Positions 20,001-29,699 of a DNA stretch of 64,000 nt are shown piece after piece. Position numbers and translations under genes: made by a program. This DNA comes from Glandiceps talaboti (taxonomy: Eukaryota; Hemichordata; Enteropneusta; Spengelidae). The notes under the pieces are model-generated. The model ran no database searches. It worked only from the letters and a program-made list of their open reading frames with translations, and was not told the DNA's origin. Where the stretch lies: NCBI RefSeq assembly GCF_964340395.1, contig NC_135567.1:14550306-14614305 (forward strand). The letters run 5' to 3'. Within the stretch, counting starts at the first letter, position 1. The number at the start of each line of letters is the position of its first letter.

Positions 20001-23000
20001 TTATTTCAAAATTTTGACTTTTTGTTATAATACTTCATACTGTTTGACATCAAATCAATAAATGTGCGTATCTCTAAGTGTTCAATATTATGGAGAAATT
20101 ATGTGGAGAATTTCTGAAGATTGACCACCTGTGAAGAATACTAGTTGAAAGTCTGCAGCATCGTGTTTGCCGTGTAATTCACACATACTCACTGTACATA
20201 CAGATATCAATGTATTGCGTCAGTTGTTGTCAGTTCACACTTCGTCTTTATAAATAGTCGAGTATTTGTCATTATTATAATTAATGGTCAGCTACATTGT
20301 ACGTTTCTTAAAGACATTTTCATACTTCATTATCTTTTAAATCAATACGCCCATGTGGGCAGAAAATGAAAGTACAATTATTAAAGTGAGTGTGTGTGGG
20401 GGTCGATGGTAAACCAATTGTGACACTTTAAGATGGTGGTCGGCAACCTTTGAGTAGTGGTTGCCAAGACTGACTCCCGTACGCTAGCAACCAGTGCCGA
20501 CCAGCGTAAGGAGAATCCCTGCTGTGTTGCTACTATTTTGGCCCATGTTCTTGTCGAAGTGAACTTAAACTAGTATTTGTTTTGTTACAGAATTTGAAGA
20601 GATTCTAGAGCAATTAGGAATTGGTGGTGTATCAGATGGACATGAAGATGATGGTCACGAAGATGATCACGATGAGCATAGACGTTCTGTCGTAGACTTG
20701 CGTAAGACTGGAGAGAAAAATGACCGAGATAATCACCGCAACAAAAGACATACTTCAGATGAAAGCCACTATCACCATGGTGATGAAATAGTCCATCTAG
20801 ATGAAGAACACCATGAGGAAGGAGAGGAGCATGAGGAAGGAGAAGAAGAGGGGCATGACGAGGAGGGGCATGGACATGAGAGTGCAGTAAGTCTGTAGGC
20901 TAGTTACTGTCAGTTTACAAAGAAGTTTTGTTAATATGGCCATATGGATGAGGATTGGGGATTTGTTTTTGATTTATAAAACAATTTTATCATGGCTTCC
21001 TATTTGAAAAATCGATGTGAAACAACATATGCTAAGTCCTTGTTGTAACTCAGTACATATTGAATGAAGCTAAAAAATGTATACAAAGTTGGATGTACAA
21101 TAACAAACATTTTACACATTTATCAATCTTTTGCAATTTCTTGAGTTCCAAACAAGGAATTGGTCTATAGTTTCACATTGATTTTTCAAGTAGGAGCCAT
21201 GATGAAATTATTTTTTAAATTAAAAATCCAAAATAAATATCCAATCCTCATCCATATGACCACCTTGGACACATGGCCTTGATTAGCTTCAAAAATAAGT
21301 TTAATACAAGTTCAAATCACACTGTCGACAACATTGGGGGAGCACAGTAGTTGCCTTGATATTATCAAAGTAGAGATATGACATTTGGATGGGTGAACAA
21401 TTCCATATCTACCTTTTCAATTGGCCGTCTACCTGTATGTTATATACCTTGACCTATGACCTAATCAGATCACACCTACTTTGTCAATAGAGGGCGCTGT
21501 TTTTCATAAATGTCTACAGTATTTTGGCTGTCTACCTGTACGTTATATACCTTGACCTATGACCTAATCAGATCACACCTACTTTGCCAATAGAGGGCAC
21601 TATTTTTCATAAATGTCTATTATATTTTCAGTGTTACAGTGGAGAAGACCTAATAAGTGTTTATGACATCGATCATGAGAGTGGAATAACTTGTGATAAG
21701 TTTTCACTGTTATGTCCAGCTGTGTTCAATAGAGGGCGCTGTTTTACATAAATGTCTATTATATTTTCAGTGTTACAGTGGAGAAGACCTAATAAGTGTT
21801 TATGACATCGATCATGAGAGTGGAATAACTTGTGATAAGTTTTCACTGTTATGTCCAGCCGTGTTCAATAGAGGGCGCTGTTTTACATAAATGTCTATTA
21901 TATTTCCAGTGTTACAGTGGAGAAGACCTGATGAGTGTTTATGACATCGATCATGAGAGTGGAATAACTCGTGATAAGTTTTCACTGTTATGTCCAGCCT
22001 TAATTCAACAGTTGCTGAGTGGTGCTTGTACAGCCCATGATGAACACGGTCAAACTTCTAAAACTATTTCGAGGGCAGAAAGTAAGTAGTGTTTTTTTTA
22101 ACAGTCACCGAGTTGTGCTTTAGGTTAGAAACTTGAATTGAAACAGAATGGATGACATCTGGTAGAATTTAAGACTACACAGTTTCCTCTGAGATTGTGT
22201 AAATTTCTTAAGGGTACGTACATAAACGAAAACACATGATCACACACTGTCATTTTTATGGAAATTTGCTGTTTTGGATAAACATATAATTAACATATGA
22301 TTAACATATAATTAACATACAATTAACATATAATCAACAGCACCCATGCCACGTGAATAATAATAATAATTATGTTGGGTTCTTATATAGCGCTTTCCCA
22401 CTCCGTGCTCAAAGCGCTTTACAATTATTACCCCTGGCTCAGATCAGAACAGCACAACTTTAGTCTTCCTCAACTCCCCGGGGAGCATACAATCCATTGC
22501 AGCCATTTAAGTGCATAGGATTAAAGCCTTCACATTGCAACCTACATCCTACCAGGTCCCCAGTTATACAGCTGGGTTGACTGAGGCACAGTCGTGGTTC
22601 AAATCTTGCCCAAGGACTTTAGCCACTCAGAAACAAAGAGCAGGCAGCGATGGGGGTCGAACCTGCAACCTGTAGATTCCAAGCCGGTCACGCTAACCAT
22701 TCACCCATCATGACTCCACAATAAACATATAATTAACAGCACCCATGCCATGTGAGTGCAAGTATGGGTACTCAAGCTTATTTGCACAAATGCTTGTAGT
22801 GTTTTCTACTGTAACTGAGAAGATGCAAGACTGCATGAGAAGATTGCTTGTGCGGTCTTGCATCTTCTTCCAACACCTTCACTTGCTACATTTGTGAAAG
22901 TACGACCACAGAAAACAAGTTGCAAGCACTCGTGCAAATACCTCAAGTATGCCACACATACACTTGCATGTCATTGGCTTCTGTTTTATTACTTGTTATC

Positions 23001-26000
23001 CAATACAAGGTTATATTCATCTTTCATTCCATATTTTTATTTCCAGAATACGGATACAGTTCCCTCGCTGTCTTCCTAATCAGTTTGCTATCTGTACTTG
23101 GTGTGCTTTGTATACCATTTCTTCAGAACACGGTCTACAGTCAATTCTTACAGTTCTTTATATCCTTGGGTATTGGTACGTTAGCAGCTGATGCAGTCTT
23201 ACATCTTCTACCAGCGGTAAGTGTATACTCAATGATTTATTTGCAATTGAGGGCGCTCTTTATTTCATGTGCTAGCAGCTGATGCAGTCTTACATTGTCT
23301 ACCAGTGCTAGCTTTACACTCACACAGAAAATTCGTTATTGAGGGTGTTTTCCATTTAATTGCTCCATTTAATTGGCTTGACAATTCCTAAGTGCTTATT
23401 CCCTTCAGTGTAAAGCCCATCTCATGAATATTCATTGTGCAACTATGAATATATGATTTCTGCTGACTCCCATGATGCAACTGCCCACAGCAAGAATACC
23501 CTATAAAGGCACAAGATGAACGTGATGTTTCTCTGAAATTGCAATTAATTGTAGGTGATGTAAAATCATGAAATGACTCTCCAGACGCCGAAGTTTATGA
23601 AAATGACTTCATTTCCTGGAGTAGCGGTCCCCTTTAACAAAGATATTTTTTCATGTTTCTGATTTTACCAGGCCTATGGTTTGCATTCCCATGATCCATC
23701 AGACAGCCATGATCACGAGGGTGAGGCTAAGGATTTGGATCATGTATGGAAGAGTCTCGTGGTGATTGGTGCAATTTATGGTTTCTTTCTCTTCGAAAAA
23801 ATATCTTCAGCATTGCTAGGCAGAGTAGAGGGATATCATGGACATAGTCATGGCAACCCAAGAGCCAATGAGGTCAGTATGCTAATTGCGTTATCTTTTT
23901 TGTCCAAAGTAATAACATCACAGGGGAAGAAGTTGAGGTTGTATGTGTTGAGGTGAGTTTGTATGTGTTGAGGTGAGTTTGTGTGTGTTGAGGTGAGTTT
24001 GTGTGTGTTGAGGTGAGTTTGTATGTGTTGAAGTGAGTTTGAACATGTTGAGGTGAGTTAGTATGTGTTGAAGTGAGTTTGTATGTGTTGAAGTGAGTGT
24101 GTACGTGTTGAGGTGAGTTTGTATGTGTTGAGGTGAGTTTGTACGTGTTGAGGTGAGTTTGTACGTGTTGAAGTGAGTTTGTACATGTTGAGGTGAGTTT
24201 GTACATGTTGAGGTGAGTTAGTATGTGTTGAAGTGAGTTTGTATGTGATCAAGTGAGTTTGTATGTGATCAAGTGAGTTTGTATGTGTTCAAGTGAGTTT
24301 GTATGTGTTCAAGTGAGTTTGTACATGTTGAGGTGAGTCAGTACGTGTTGAAGTGAGTTTGTATGTGTTCAAGTGAGTTTGTACATGTTGAGGTGTGTTA
24401 GTACGTGTTGAGGTGAGTGTGTACGTGTTGAAGTGAGTTTGTACGTGTTGAGGTATGTGTGTACGTGTTGAAGTGAGTTTAGACCATACTACGACAGCCT
24501 ATCTGATACAATGTTGTTTTTAATTCCTTACTTTGACAGGGTGATAGTGCTAATGGAACGGTTGGAACCCACTATGGTGGTGTAGAGTCTGGTAACCCAC
24601 ACTCTCATTATGAACAACCTGCATCAGAAACGTTCTCTAAAAAACATTCGGAATCAAAACAACACTTGGTGAGTAGAGGGCGCTATCATTAGTTGACTTT
24701 TGAGTTTCAAGATACATTTTAGAGTGGATTGTGTTATGAATGGGTAGTTGGGCTGTAATGTGTACATTGCTGGTTGTGAAGTCATGATGGTTGAATGATT
24801 AGAGTGGTTGGCTTGTAATCTGCACATTGCTGGTTGTGGAGTCATGATGGTTGAATGGTTAGAGGGGTTGGGTTGTAATGTGTACATTGCTGGTTGTGTA
24901 GTCATGATTTTTGAATGGTTAGAGGGGTTGGGTTGTAATGTGTACATTGCTGGTTGTGAAGTCATGATGGTTGAATGGTTAGAGTGGCTGACTTGTAATC
25001 TGTACATTGCTGGTTGTGGAGTCATGATGGTTGAATGGTTAGAGGGGTTGGCTTGTAATGTGTACATTGCTGGTTGTGGCGTCATGATGGTTGAATGGTT
25101 AGAGTGACTGACTTGTAATCTGTACATTACTGGTTGTGGAGTCATGATTGTTGAATGGTTAGAGTGGTTGGCTTGTAATGTGTACATTGCTAGTTGTGGA
25201 GTCATGATGGTTGAATGGTTAGAGTGATTGGTTTGTAATCTGTACATTGCTGGTTGTGGAGTCATGATGGTTGAATGGTTAGAGTGGTTGGTTTGTAATG
25301 ATATACATTGCTGGTTGTGGAGTCATGATGGTTGAATGGTTAGAGTGGTTGGTTTGTAATGATATACATTGCTGGTTGTGGAGTCATGATGGTTGAATGG
25401 TTAGAGTGACTGGCTTGTAATGATATACATTGCTGGTTGTGGAGTCATGATGGTTGAATGGTTAGAGTGGTTGGGTTGTAATGTGTACATTGCTGGTTGT
25501 TATTCTTTGTTTTTGGTATATATGTATCTATTTCATGTTCCTTTCTTTGCAGGCTTCAAATAATGAACTATCCAACATGGCAAGTGACCCCTCGGAAAAT
25601 ACAGCCAAGGAAAAAAAGAAAGGTAAAAGGGCATTTCTACTTCTGCTTGGCGATTTGCAATGCTTTGGAACATTTGATTCTGTTGATACCATGTCACAGT
25701 TTGGCAGAGTGTGGTTACAGCACAAATCAAAATTCTGTTCACTTTAATATCTGTGAACCTTATAGTTTACATACATATTTCATATCGGCACTATGACATA
25801 GTTTGGCAGATAGTGTTGTTACAGCACAAATCAAAATTCTGTTCACTTTAGTATCTGTCAATAGAGAATCAAGCCATTAGCTAAGGAAGTGGGGTTTCTT
25901 ATCTTTCTTATCACTGAATAATGTTTGTTGGCAATATTTACAAATGTGATAAAGCACTATTACATAACACATTAGGCAAAGCTACGCTCAATTTCTAAGT

Positions 26001-28115
26001 GTGAAGCCCCTAATGTCATATCAGTTGTTATCAGTTTTACTGACCCATTATCAGTGACATTGCAAACAGCTTTAGAGATGCAAACAGTTTTTATGACATC
26101 CGAGTTGCTGGTTCACCAAGTCGGGAAAGTTGCACTTGAACTGATAATGCAAAGAATCCGTCATGTAAACATTTAGTATATTGGCACTATGACATAGTTT
26201 GGCAGATAGCGTGGTTACAGCACAAATCAAAATTCTGTTACACTTTAATGTATTTCAGCAGTCATCTCCTCTGTGGTATGGATTGTGATACTTGGTGATT
26301 CCTTACATAATATCAGTGATGGCCTGGCTATTGGTGCTGCGTTCAGTGGAGATTATTATGTGGGCATTTCCACATGCATTGCTGTATTTTGTCATGAACT
26401 TCCCCATGAATTAGGTAGGTGGTGTAAACTGTTCCACGAAATCTATCTCTCTCTCTCTCTCTCTCTCCCTCTCCCTCTCTCTCTCTCTCTCCCCCCTCTC
26501 TCTCTCTCCCTCTCATTCCCCTTCCCCCTCCCTCCCTCCCTGTCTTTCTCTGTCTCTTTCCCTACCTCCCGCCCACCCCTCTCTCCCTCTCTCCCCCTGT
26601 CTCTCTCTGTCTGTCACACACACACATACACATTAGGTGTCTTTGCTATTATATTGAATGGTAAAATGAGCTACAGAAAGGCTTTACCATATAATAAATT
26701 TCTTTCTGCGATTCTCTCAACTTAGGTGACTTTGCTATTATGCTGAATGGTGGACTGAGCTACAAGAAAGCTTTACTCTTCAACTTTCTGTCAGCCCTAT
26801 GTGCCTTTATTGGTCTGTACATCGGTCTATCAATTGGAAGTGATGAAAATATACGACAGTGGATATTTGCAGTTACAGCTGGTGTCTTCTTGTATGTTGC
26901 TCTGGTGGATTTGGTAAGTTTGTGATTAATTTCCTCCACTGTTTTTGGCAGAGTTTGGGTGTAATTTGTCATTAGGTACACACAATCCATCCGCTACAAA
27001 AAAAAATATATATATATATATATTCTACAATGATGAATCAGGACTATATTATACCTAACAGTTAAACTGACATGTCATAATGTGTCTTCTCCAATGACTT
27101 GTCATAATGTGTAGGGGACTGTGTCTTCTCCAATGACTTGTTATAATGTGTAGTTTTCCACGACTCGTTGGCGCCAGATTCAGATTCAGGTAGCGTCATA
27201 TTGAGCGTCAGATAGCCTCAGATCCGAAGACACCCGACAGACTCAATCAAACCTGAAATAATACCGTTGAGACTACAGGGAAAGATTCTGCTTCACAACC
27301 TTTTGATGGAAGATGGAATGTCTCTGCTTGCACAATTTTTAAATTTTAAATTCAATTTTTTAAAAATGACAACATATTACATACATAAACTTAGCTTTTA
27401 CTCCCGGCTTTTACTGACACCATGTACATTATTGGCAAAACGTATCAACCAACAAACATACAGTGGCTGAACTTGGGGCTATCAATGTCTCGGTTGCAAG
27501 TATTTCAACTCTATTTCACATATTTTTCCAAAATAAAAATTGTGCAAGCAGAGACATTCCAACATCCATCAAAAGGCAGTGAAGCGGAATCTTTCCCTGT
27601 AGTCTAAACAGTATTATTTCAGGTTTGATTGAGTCCGTCGGGTGTCTTCGGATTTGACGCTATCTGGCGCTGAATCTGACGCTCAATATGACGCTAGCTG
27701 AATCTGAATCTGGCGCCAACTTTATCCCCTTCAATACTGAAAACATTCCCGACAAAATTCTTGTTTTATGTAAGTTTTTGGCATATATCAACTTCATTTT
27801 AGACTGGAATTAAAGAAATGTTACTTCCTAATAATGTAATATTATTGTAATTATGAAAATATTCATATAAATTGGGTCCCCATATTATTTAAAATTCGTC
27901 TCTAGTCATGAAAGGGTTATACTCGTTAGTTTTCCTATGGAGTAATGTACTGTTTTTCTTAATATTTTCAGATGCCAGAGATCTTACACTACAAGTCTAC
28001 CCATCCAGTGTTGACATTTTTTCTTCAGAATTTGGGGATTTTACTTGGGATAGGCATCATGTTACTGATTGCATACTTTGAGGATGAATTGCATAGTATT
28101 GTTACAAATCGTTAA
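17027..28115 (+). CDS. LIV-1-type ZIP zinc transporter (SLC39 family), 12 exons
   Basis: A ZIP transporter moving Zn2+ into the cytosol from outside the cell or from a vesicle. Exons: 17027-17314, 17563-17844, 19107-19314, 20591-20886, 21910-22081, 23047-23216, 23672-23872, 24540-24668, 25553-25622, 26259-26414, 26726-26913 and 27972-28115. All join in phase to 767 residues. Residues 1-24 form a signal peptide, which fixes the ATG at 17027. The ectodomain is about 400 residues, with exons 2, 3 and 5 each opening on Cys, and exon 4 very rich in His/Asp/Glu. The membrane part has about eight segments and His loops HSHD and HGHSHG. HNxxDG (622-627) and CHELPHE (650-656) form the binuclear metal site; His at the start of the latter separates it from ZIP8/14 (EELPHE). 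Whether it is ZIP4/12-like or ZIP6/10-like needs a tree. A poly-A signal AATAAA occurs at 29169-29174 and again at 29288. Confidence 0.93.
18430..18760. repeat. TTA-repeat-headed element in ZIP intron 2
   Basis: A (TTA)n run at 18436-18462 leads into about 300 bp of non-coding DNA. The layout, a trinucleotide tail beside a short body, resembles the 3' end of a minus-strand SINE or LINE copy. I cannot name a family. Confidence 0.4.
18763..19095 (+). repeat. Dispersed 330-bp repeat, copy 1 (ZIP intron 2)
   Basis: The sequence from GAATCAAGCCATTAACTAAG to AAGAATCCGTCAT is repeated in the same orientation at 25863-26170 in intron 9 of the same gene, with small indels such as a poly-C run here. 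It has no ORF. It ends only about 12 bp before the acceptor of exon 3. Confidence 0.8.
19433..19710. repeat. 46-bp minisatellite, about 6 copies (ZIP intron 3)
   Basis: Units of 46 bp begin AATGCACGCGCAYTCCAAC and end TTACATCACACAAG. The copies are almost identical, differing at one C/T position, so the array is young or homogenised. Confidence 0.95.
20939..21262. mobile_element. MITE-like foldback element (ZIP intron 4)
   Basis: The ends are inverted repeats: CATATGGATGAGGATTGG at the left and its complement near 21243-21258 at the right. The inner arms also pair (TTTTATCATGGCTTCCTA with its complement near 21190). There is no ORF. A related copy lies in BZW intron 9 at 48292-48530. Confidence 0.75.
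21410..21631. repeat. About 111-bp tandem duplication before ZIP exon 5 copies
   Basis: The block with ATACCTTGACCTATGACC and 'AATAGAGGGCGCTGT' occurs twice in tandem. The second copy leads directly into the partial exon-5 copies, so this duplication is part of the same locally unstable stretch. Confidence 0.8.
21632..21720 (+). pseudogene. Partial copy 1 of ZIP exon 5
   Basis: An acceptor-like TTTTCAG is followed by 89 bp nearly identical to the start of exon 5 (from TGT TAC AGT to TGTCCAGC). It then diverges into intron-type sequence without a donor. Read through, it would hit a stop after about 39 codons, so inclusion would truncate the transporter. Confidence 0.8.
21771..21859 (+). pseudogene. 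Partial copy 2 of ZIP exon 5
   Basis: A second 139-bp tandem unit repeats the acceptor and the first 89 bp of exon 5, again ending without a donor. The functional exon (21910-22081) is the third unit, starting exactly 139 bp later. It alone continues into the ALIQQLL segment and a GTAAGT donor. Confidence 0.8.
22323..22755 (-). mobile_element. tRNA-derived SINE with about 34-bp flanking direct repeats
   Basis: On the minus strand a tRNA-like head starts near 22715 (GATGGGTGAATGGTTAGCGT, then box-B-like GGTTCGACC). A body follows, then a 3' tail with AAAGCGCTTTGAGC, AGCGCTATATAAGAACC and an (ATT)n end near 22357. Both sides carry AACATATAAT(C/T)AACAG plus CACCCATGCCAYGTGA (22323-22356 and 22722-22755). 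This is a 34-bp near-perfect direct repeat consistent with a target-site duplication, unusually long for one. It lies in ZIP intron 5. It is not a functional tRNA gene. Confidence 0.8.
23940..24480. repeat. 20-bp minisatellite, about 27 copies, each with a GGTGAGT
   Basis: The unit is GTATGTGTTGAGGTGAGTTT with A/G, C/T and T/G variants. It begins about 65 bp after the donor of ZIP exon 7 (23873). Most units carry AGGTGAGT, a consensus 5' splice site, so the intron opens with a long row of donor-like motifs on the transcribed strand. Confidence 0.95.
24720..25500. repeat. 60-bp minisatellite, about 13 copies, derived from a SINE tRNA-like head
   Basis: The 60-bp unit contains GAGTCATGATGGTTGAATGG, then TTAGAGTGGTTGGCTTGTAA and TCTGCACATTGCTGGTTGTG. 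It aligns position by position with the tRNA-like head of the SINE at 22323-22755 (GAGTCATGATGGGTGAATGG, TTAGCGTGACCGGCTTGGAA, TCTACAGGTTGCAGGTTCGA). The array fills ZIP intron 8 between exons ending at 24668 and starting at 25553. Confidence 0.85.
25700..26258. repeat. Repeats in ZIP intron 9
   Basis: A block with GTTACAGCACAAATCAAAAT and TCTGTTCACTTTA appears three times (about 25710, 25810 and 26210). Between the last two lies copy 2 of the 330-bp dispersed repeat (25863-26170), whose first copy is at 18763-19095. No exon is seen. Confidence 0.75.
26440..26620. repeat. CT-rich (TC)n tract in ZIP intron 10
   Basis: About 180 bp of CTCTCT and CCCTCC runs followed by a short CA run. This could act as an extended polypyrimidine tract for the nearby duplicate acceptors. 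Confidence 0.9.
26636..26723 (+). pseudogene. Decayed duplicate of the start of ZIP exon 11
   Basis: After an ACATTAG acceptor the frame reads [17 protein letters not shown], parallel to the real exon's [17 protein letters not shown] starting at 26726. It then runs into a TAG stop that coincides with the real exon's acceptor. It replaces the conserved Asp after CHELPHELG by Val. Splicing to it would truncate the protein. Confidence 0.8.
27168..27719. mobile_element. MITE-like foldback element with long inverted arms (ZIP intron 11)
   Basis: It begins TTGGCGCCAGATTCAGATTC and ends with the reverse complement at 27719. The arms of about 180 bp pair over most of their length (for example CTCTGCTTGCACAATTTT at 27325 with AAAATTGTGCAAGCAGAG at 27536). 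The centre of about 190 bp is AT-rich with no ORF. There is no transposase. No clear target duplication could be fixed. Confidence 0.85.
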
Positions 28116-28259
28116 AACTGCACTAGCCATGCATAACTAGACTGTAAGAGATGTTGTCACTGCGCCCTCACTGGCCTCTTGGAGAGAGGAGTTGATTGAT
28201 CTGTGAGGCCGTCCCATTACGACATACTGTGCAGACTATAGCTTTAACCAAGTATTTTT

Positions 28260-28610
28260 TTTTTTTTTTATCACCAGTGCGCCCTCTAGTGATAGCCAAA
28301 TTTTGTTGTTCTGGGTCAAAATGATAAAAACTGGCATTTCGTGTGAATCACCACATAGTAAGAGATAGAGGAACACTAAATTTTGGTGCATCACTAGAAA
28401 CTACACCATGCCTGATATTTCACTCGCAGCCAGTTTGCCCTCTAGTGATAGCCAAATTTTGTTGTTGTCGGTCAAAATGATAAAAACTGGCATTTCTTGT
28501 GAATGAACACATAGTAAGAGATAGGGGAACACCAAATTTTGGTGCATCACTAGAAATTGTGTGCATCAGTGGCGCGTCAATTTGGCTTAGAGGGCACACT
28601 GGTTTGTGAT
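28260..28610. mobile_element. Short element with CCAGTGYGCCCTCTA ends, internally duplicated
   Basis: A block starting CAGTGCGCCCTCTAGTGATA is repeated after about 157 bp. The second copy ends in TTAGAGGGCACACTGG, the inverse of the start, giving terminal inverted repeats. A diverged copy in the opposite orientation lies at 55075-55265. It lies in the ZIP 3' flank, possibly in the 3'UTR. Confidence 0.65.
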
Positions 28611-28799
28611 CAGATAATATATTTAATAATTATGTGTATTAATCACAGGTCTATTTTATCTATAAGTAGTATAGTAATAAGTTGAAATCATGATTGCTGA
28701 TTTTAGGGTGCGGACCCCAAAAACAACATCATCGGATTTATTATTTTTTTATACCATATTATGTGTATACTTACTCAAATATTTTTACCCACATGTGAT

Positions 28800-28801
28800 T
28801 C

Positions 28802-28833
<32 letters not shown>

Positions 28834-29110
28834 CTTTATTTATACTGGAGAGTTCTTTAAGAATATAAACACTTGTCTCCCAAGAAGTCCAGTGAGGGCC
28901 ATCCTTCATGGGTTCAGTGTTAATGCAGGAGGAAACCGGAGTACCCGGGGAAAACCTGCATTGTTCAGTAGAGTCAAACTGAACAACATTCTTGTTACTT
29001 ACAGCGTGGTAAATTTAATCAAACCCTGAATGAGGTTCGAACCTCGACCACGGTGGTAAGAGGCAAGTGGTTTAACCACTCGGCCACTGACAACCCTGAA
29101 TGGGTTCGAA
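28800..29110 (-). mobile_element. tRNA-derived SINE with Ser/Leu-like head
   Basis: Read on the minus strand, it starts near 29100 with a tRNA-like head: box A GTGGCCGAGTGGTTAA, then box B GAGGTTCGAACC. A body follows with AGGTTTTCCCCGGGTACTCC and GGTTTCCTCC, and the tail is (ATT)n at 28803-28832. A second partial head (GGGTTCGAACCC) lies at 29100-29150. The box A/B pair is the RNA polymerase III promoter of SINEs. It lies downstream of the ZIP stop codon. Confidence 0.75.
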
Positions 29111-29394
29111 CCCTGACCGCAGTGGGATGAGACAAGTATCGTTCAGGGTGTATGATATTCAGTTGTTAAATAAAAGTCATTTTATCTAACAAAACAGTTT
29201 GAAAAAAATTCCAGTCGCAGCTTTAATATTTTAGCTATAATTTATAAACAGTCGAACGTATATATGTTCTGTGTACTACACTTTGAGAATAAACTGGTAC
29301 AAAGTCACAATTTTCTGTTTACTATGTGTTGTACTGTTTTTTTTAATTTTTTGATTTCTTAAATTTTTTTTTTTGTGCTGGGAATTGGTTTTTT

Positions 29395-29640
29395 CTGTAT
29401 TATACTGTAATGATTTATTCATCACACACACACACACACACTGTCATGCCTATAGTACAACTGAACTATCTCAGTGTTCAGCTGTGCTAAAAACCAGTCT
29501 TACTCCCTAAAATTTGCTGGTTTTTTCTGTATTAAACTGAAATGATATTTTCATCACACACACACATTGCCATGCCTATAGCACAACTAAACTCAGTGTT
29601 CAGCTGTGCTAAAAACCAGTCTTACTCCCTGCAATTTGCT
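29395..29640. repeat. About 125-bp tandem duplication
   Basis: The segment around TTTTTTCTGTATTA, a (CA)n run, GCCATGCCTATAG-type sequence and AACCAGTCTTACTCCC is present twice. It is non-coding, in the ZIP/BZW intergenic region. Confidence 0.85.
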
Positions 29641-29699
29641 CTTTACTCTGTATTGTAGTTTTATTTATTACTCCTGGATGCTCTATGTTGGTACAATAA

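Noticed and set aside
22600-22715. tRNA gene (box A and B present), likewise 29030-29150
   Set aside because: No cloverleaf could be completed and a SINE body and tail follow; these are SINE heads.
23874-25265. Repetitive open frames (for example [17 protein letters not shown] units)
   Set aside because: Units of 20 and 60 bp explain them; they are intronic minisatellites of the ZIP gene, with no start context or conservation.
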